Notes under the pieces: generated by a model | The model's database searches: none | What the model saw: only the letters and a program-made list of their open reading frames with translations | Told to the model about the DNA's origin: nothing | Assembly: GCF_002105155.1 (NCBI RefSeq) | Contig: NW_019029044.1 | Coordinates: 1-64,000 of the forward strand | From: Lobosporangium transversale | Lineage: Eukaryota > Mortierellomycota > Mortierellomycetes > Mortierellales > Mortierellaceae | Reading direction: 5' to 3' | Length of the DNA stretch: 64,000 nucleotides | Shown here: in pieces, positions 59,255 through 64,000 of the stretch | Position numbering within the stretch: the first letter of the stretch is position 1 | Layout: each line of letters begins with the position of its first letter | Position numbers and translations under genes: made by a program

Positions 59255-60473
59255 ATGACATCCGTCCTCCGCCGCGCAGGGACTACATTGCTCTCACGCC
59301 ATGCCATGACTAGAACATGGATGGTTTCTTCAACAGCCATTGCACCCCGACGCTCTTTCTCTGCCTCAGTCTCTTGGCGCTCAGTTGAGACAAATACCCC
59401 CAGCAGCCATCACAGCCAAGGCTCACAGGATAATACTACAGCTTTTAATGCCAAGAGAAACCCAGAGGCAATTCTTAAGAAGGCTTTGACATTTGTGCCA
59501 GAGTATGGTTGGACAACTACCTCTATCACCAAGGCTGCAGAATCCTTGGGTTATCCTGCTATTGTCCATGGCATGTTCCCTAACGGAGGTGCAGATTTGA
59601 TTAACTATTTCTTGGAGGACTGCCTCAATCGTCTTCCTCTTGAGCTGGAGGGTAGAATGGAAGGGTAAAGAAAAAAAAAAAAAATCGAAATACCATTTCA
59701 TATTTCAACCCTTTTTCGTCGTCTTATTAAACGACTCTTTCTCTTTATTTTTTTTTTTTTCTTCTTCTTTGTTCCTATAGATTGGGAACGCAGGAAAAGA
59801 TAAAATTGGGGACGCTGACAAGACTTGGAATGATCGCTCCCTATATTGACCGTTGGCATGAAGCCTTAGCTATCATGGGTCAGCCCAGCAACATCTCTAT
59901 GTCCCTGACTCATTTAGGAAAAATTGTCGATGAAATCTGGCATCTTGCTGGTGACAAAAGTGCAGATGTAAAAAAAAAGGATTTTCACAGAGTTACCTTG
60001 ACTTTATCTGATTGTATTCTATCATCCTATCTTGAGTGTTGACTTTTTTCTTTTTTTTTTTCTAATTAATCGTTTTAACCAACTGAAAAAAAAAAAAAAA
60101 AAAAAAAAGATGAACTGGTACACCAAGAGAGCATCTCTTGCTGGAATCTACACAACAACAGAGCTGTACATGACGACAGATAAGACACCCAACTACGAGG
60201 CTACTCAGAAATTCCTGGATCGCCGTTTTGAGGATGCTGCAACGTTAGGAAAGGCAACAAATGAAGTATTACAGATCGCAGAATTTGGCCTCAAATCCGT
60301 CGTTGGTATTATCTCTTCTGTAAGTTTTTTTTTTTTGTCTGATTAAAAATAAGAAAAGATAAAAAAATGTCATAGGCATGTTTACTACCTATATATCAAT
60401 ATGCGTAATCTCATCACCTTTTTTTTTTTATTTTTTATTATGTATTGATGAATAGAAAGGGCATCGCTTCTGA
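59255..60473 (+). CDS. COQ9: Ubiquinone biosynthesis protein COQ9, mitochondrial
   Basis: Exons 59255-59664, 59781-59967, 60110-60319 and 60456-60473, 274 residues. COQ9 is a lipid-binding TetR-like protein of the coenzyme Q synthesis complex in the mitochondrial matrix, presenting intermediates to COQ7. The N-terminus is a basic presequence (MTSVLRRAGTTLLSRHAMTR). The conserved region begins ILKKALTFVPEYGWTTTSITKAAESLG, then VHGMFPNGGADLINYFL, MNWYTKRASLAGIYTTTELYM and FLDRRFEDAATLG. The third exon's acceptor is preceded by a long poly-A run. The last coding exon has 18 bases (KGHRF and stop). Confidence 0.94.
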
Positions 60474-60665
60474 TAGACAGATCTAATCCCATTCATCCAC
60501 TCGGTATAACCAAAAAGACAAAGAAGAAGAGAAAAAGCATTCATTAAAAGCTGCATATATTCATGAAAGAGGTCGTGAGACACAGGTTAAATAAATAAGT
60601 TAATAAATAAATAAATAAAAAATAAAAAATTTAATAATGAAAATACAATGCAATAGTTTTATTTA

Positions 60666-62791
60666 TTATTTCTTGGATGGTTTCGATGATTTTTTGGCGT
60701 TCTTTCCTTCAAAGCCGGCACGCTGATAGACCAAAAAAAAAAAAAAAAAAAAAAGAAAGAAAGAGAAGCGACGTTAGCGATAGAAAGCTTGATTAACTCA
60801 AGAAAAAAAAAAAAAATCCATGTTTAATAGATCAATAACTTTCGAATCATAGCATAGCACATACCGCTTTTGGTTTGCCATTCTTGTTGCCTTTGCCACC
60901 TTTAGGTGCTCCTTTACTACCCTTCTTGCCCTTGTTCTTGGCTGCGTCAATGCGTGCCTTAATATTCTCCTCACGTTTCTTCTGTTTCTGATCCTTGGTC
61001 TTCTTGACAGTTGCCTTGCGCTCACCCCATTCCTTCGCACTCTTCTTCTTAAAGACTTCTTCGCGTTTAATCGTCTTCTTCAGTAGCTTGACATCATCCT
61101 TAACCTTCTCACCCTGTGCCAACTGAAGTGCCTTCTTCCAAGTGTCCTTTTCCTTCATAGCATTGGCTTTTTCGGGATTGGCTGCCTCCAGCGCTGCTAA
61201 CTTTTCTTTATGAGCCTCAACCTAGATAAAGAGAGGAATATATATATATATATATATATAGCGCGCAAGTATGTGCGATAACAGAGACAACCGTCAGTAA
61301 ACGAAAACGATAAAAGAATATAAAAGAGCAAAAAAAAAAAAAAAAAAAAACTCTATAGACGGGTTTAACAAGGATTAAATATCTAATTGTTGCAGTATCT
61401 TACCATCTTGAGCTGTCCTTGTGCGTCAGTGGGTCCCTTCTTCTTCTTTTGGAGACCGGCAAATTCAAATTTGCTGAATCGGACTTCACCCTTATCATTA
61501 ATGGATGATGCTGAAGGTCGGCCAGCATTTGTTGATGATGAGGCAGCAGGCTCTTTCACAACCAATCCTTCTGATCCGCCAGCGGCTCTCTTCTCCTTGG
61601 CCAATTTCTGTGATGCCTTCTTATCCTTTTTCCTCTTCAAACGGGCTTCCAGGATCGCCTGTCTGGATGTAGGTTTCGCTCCAGCGCCGTTCGCCTCAGC
61701 ATTAGCACCACGGCGTCCACGAAGCTTGGCAAGACGCTCTTCAAGCTTTGCACGTAATTCCGTAATTGACTTGAGGGGTTGTGCCGGGGTCTGGGCTGCG
61801 GTCTGGACTTGAGCCAAGAGGCCATCAAAATTGTGTGTTGATGATTTAGCAATGACGGGTGCCTCACTATCATCCTCGATAATGTCGTTGTTTTCAGGAC
61901 CATCCATTTCCACATCACTGTCATCGGCTTCTTCATTGTCATCATCGTCACTGTTGTCACTGTCATCATCAATGCTGTTGTTGGCTTTGGTGATCATCTC
62001 GGACTGGATCTCGGTTACTGATTTGTTGTTTTCAGGGTCAAGCTGAATCAATGTTTTTTCAATACCAAATATCCGGTTAAAATGGAGTGATATATATGTC
62101 AGTTATTGAAGGAGTAAAGAAATAGAGTATAGATCGTCATTGCTTTTTTTTTTTTTTTTTTTTTTTTTCTCTTCTAAGTTGATTTCCTTGCACAACTGAT
62201 TAACCGCGCATGTTCTTCCAGATCATATGACGACAAGAAAAGTATCGGGTTGAATGAGAAAAAAAAAAAAAAAATGTCGACAAAAGCAAAGGTGGGGAAC
62301 AAGGAACATACCTTGGCCTTCTTTGCCTTCTTTGTTCGTTCCTTGATCTCCTGCTTTGGAGCATTCCTCTTCTTGTTGTGCTGATATTTTGAGTTCTAGA
62401 TAAAAAAGGCATGATGAGCATTGTATATTAGCTGATGAAAGCAGTATGGTCATAAGATCGAAGAAAAAAGAAAAAGAAAAAGAAAAAGAACTATGCTCAT
62501 ACCTGTTCCTCTTCTGAAAGTTCCTTTGTGATATAATACTGTGCAGGGATCAGCTTGAGCAAGCTATCAAAAGAGCTTCCATGCTCCTTAATCCTTTCCT
62601 GTTATATTCATCGCGCGCCATAATATGATAAAATATCCCAATTAGAACAAAAAAATAATAATAATAATAAACATTTTGCTTGTCCTGTTAGTTTGTTGCT
62701 GTTCTCCACAAAGCTTGGTGCTCCTGGATAAATAAGAACAAATGCAGGTTGAGCTCACCTCCAAACCGTCCAATTCAAAATGAGTGGACAT
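60666..62791 (-). CDS. RRP14: Ribosome biogenesis protein RRP14/SURF6
   Basis: Exons (minus): 62791-62759, 62598-62503, 62395-62312, 62042-61404, 61221-60865 and 60722-60666, 421 residues. The nucleolar SURF6 family takes part in early pre-rRNA processing of both subunits. The N-terminal RRP14 region is SSFDSLLKLIPAQYYI, followed by a basic run (ERTKKAKKAK), a long acidic Asp/Glu/Ser segment, ITELRAKLEERLAKLRGRRG and SRQAILEARLKRKKDKK, and the SURF6 core VRFSKFEF ... KKALQLAQGEKVKDDVKLLKKTIKR ... WGERKATV. The C-terminus is very Lys/Gly-rich. It converges with COQ9, stops 192 bp apart. Confidence 0.93.
61240..61260. repeat. (TA)n dinucleotide repeat in RRP14 intron 4
   Basis: About ten TA units in the intron between the last two long exons. 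Confidence 0.85.
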
Positions 62792-64000
62792 TATAGAGGG
62801 ATTGAGTCTATGGATGTGAAATTATAGATGTATAGGTGGGAATGCGTTGTGTATGAAAAAGCGTAGCAAATGAAAAGGAGTCTTTTGAATAGAATACTAG
62901 AGGTAAACACCAAGCTTAAACAAACAACAAACACAGGACCATAAACCACCTCAAGTCCAGAAGGAGACTGTCTATCAGGGCATTTTTTTTTTTTTTGCAA
63001 ACATCAACACAAATACACAAATTCATTCTACAAGCCACTCTTTTTTTAATTTCTGAGCTTTATTTCCAGGAGAATTTCTCGCTAGTAAACAATTTGGTCA
63101 TTATTTCCGATAAAAGATTAAACGCGTAAACAAAAGCAACACAGCCACATTTACGTTATTCATACAACGCATCCTCCCTAAAAATTCATTATAACCTTGT
63201 ATCCCATGTATATATATATATATATATAAATACTCATATTAAGCTCCTACCGATATACCCTCCAGTGCTCTGATTACCTTTGCTCTATTTCTTTATTTGA
63301 ACACTTTTACCATGTTCACATATCCTTCCCTCTCTATTTTGCTATCTCTCTATCTCATCTCGCTTGTCTATCAAAGAAAGTCAAGTCGTGTGAATTCCAA
63401 AAGGTCGATAAAATGTCTGCATCCTATTGGCCAGTTTTTATTGCTGCTGCACAGGGACACATGAGCATTTGCTTTTTGGTCTGTCCAAAACATTTGATGG
63501 AGGAACGATCGGGTAATGAACGAGAAGAAGATAAAAGAGTCAATGAAACTCTTATCGACGAAGAATAGCGATGTTATTAGTGTCAACAAAAAGGCCACAA
63601 AATAACCATGGGAAGAGATAGAAAGAAGAAAGAAAGAGGAGTGGATATGCACATTGTTACTAGCTTGAATTCCATGTGGTCATCTGGCTGTTGAAATAAA
63701 AGATTAAGCCCAGGGATAACAGAACAACAGTTACGGCCAAATGGGGTAGAGCATCTTAAAAAACATCAACGTTGGTAAAAAGGCCATGCCCGTGCACATT
63801 CCAGAGCATGTATGCACCACAGAGAAGCAAGCATTCATGCTATTTGCATATGTGAACATTTGAAAAACAAAATAGACCCGCTGAATAAAGGACTTTTTTT
63901 TTTTTTTTTTTTTTTCCTCTCTCATCTTTTCTTTTCTTTTCTTTTTCTCCTTGCCCTCAACCAACCTCAACTACCCTCACTGACTTCCATTGCCCCCACA
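62792..64000. other. End of window, no gene supported
   Basis: RRP14 promoter side, then AT-rich spacer with a (TA)n run at 63209-63227 and poly-T at 63894-63915. The final about 85 bases are pyrimidine-rich (CTTTTC and CCAACC words), like the leader of a plus-strand gene that would begin beyond the window. Confidence 0.5.

Overview
This is eukaryotic, almost certainly fungal, nuclear DNA. Protein-coding genes are split by short GT-AG introns (about 40-250 bp), AT-rich spacers hold many long A/T homopolymers, and the gene set is that of a free-living fungus: VTS1/Smaug, the ABD1 cap methyltransferase, SCT1/GPT2-type acyltransferase, SVF1, COQ9, RRP14/SURF6, GDP-mannose pyrophosphorylase, ferric reductase and a GH85 endoglycosidase. 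The F-box protein style, GH85 enzyme and intron-rich structure fit an early-diverging fungus (Mucoromycota or Mortierellomycota); that placement is inference and no marker locus is present.

Layout. 1-3.7 kb is a graveyard of Tc1/mariner pieces, an 85-bp inverted repeat, and a tRNA-like/retroelement remnant, followed by a tRNA-Lys(CTT). 5.6-6.5 kb holds a START-domain (PCTP-like) lipid-transfer gene. 6.5-12.8 kb is gene-poor with one decayed coiled-coil gene. 12.8-16.1 kb is an F-box protein. From 16.2 to 42.6 kb seven genes lie in a row on the minus strand: GH85 ENGase, glutamate 5-kinase, ferric reductase, GDP-mannose pyrophosphorylase, VTS1, PUS1 and glycerol-3-phosphate acyltransferase. 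A plus-strand four-helix membrane protein of unknown function follows (44.4-47.3 kb). 47.3-52.3 kb is a second mobile-element zone with an identical second tRNA-Lys, a foldback repeat, an intact Tc1/IS630-family transposase and a small MITE. From 52.5 kb the window is gene-dense: Nudix (DIPP-type) hydrolase, ABD1, a short THOC5-like protein, SVF1, COQ9 and RRP14. The last 1.2 kb has no gene I can support.

The genes are unrelated housekeeping functions rather than a cluster. Loose themes are lipid handling (START protein, GPAT, SVF1, COQ9), N-glycan metabolism (GDP-mannose synthesis and ENGase) and RNA processing (VTS1, PUS1, ABD1, THOC5, RRP14). Exon boundaries were read by eye from splice motifs, reading-frame continuity and family conservation; each gene model keeps frame throughout, but boundaries could be off by a base where long homopolymers make counting unsafe. 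I found no CRISPR array, operon or clearly new biological system. The most unusual items are the inverted-repeat/Tc1 mosaic, a tRNA-like head next to an RT-like tail, the decayed coiled-coil gene, and homopolymer-laden introns.
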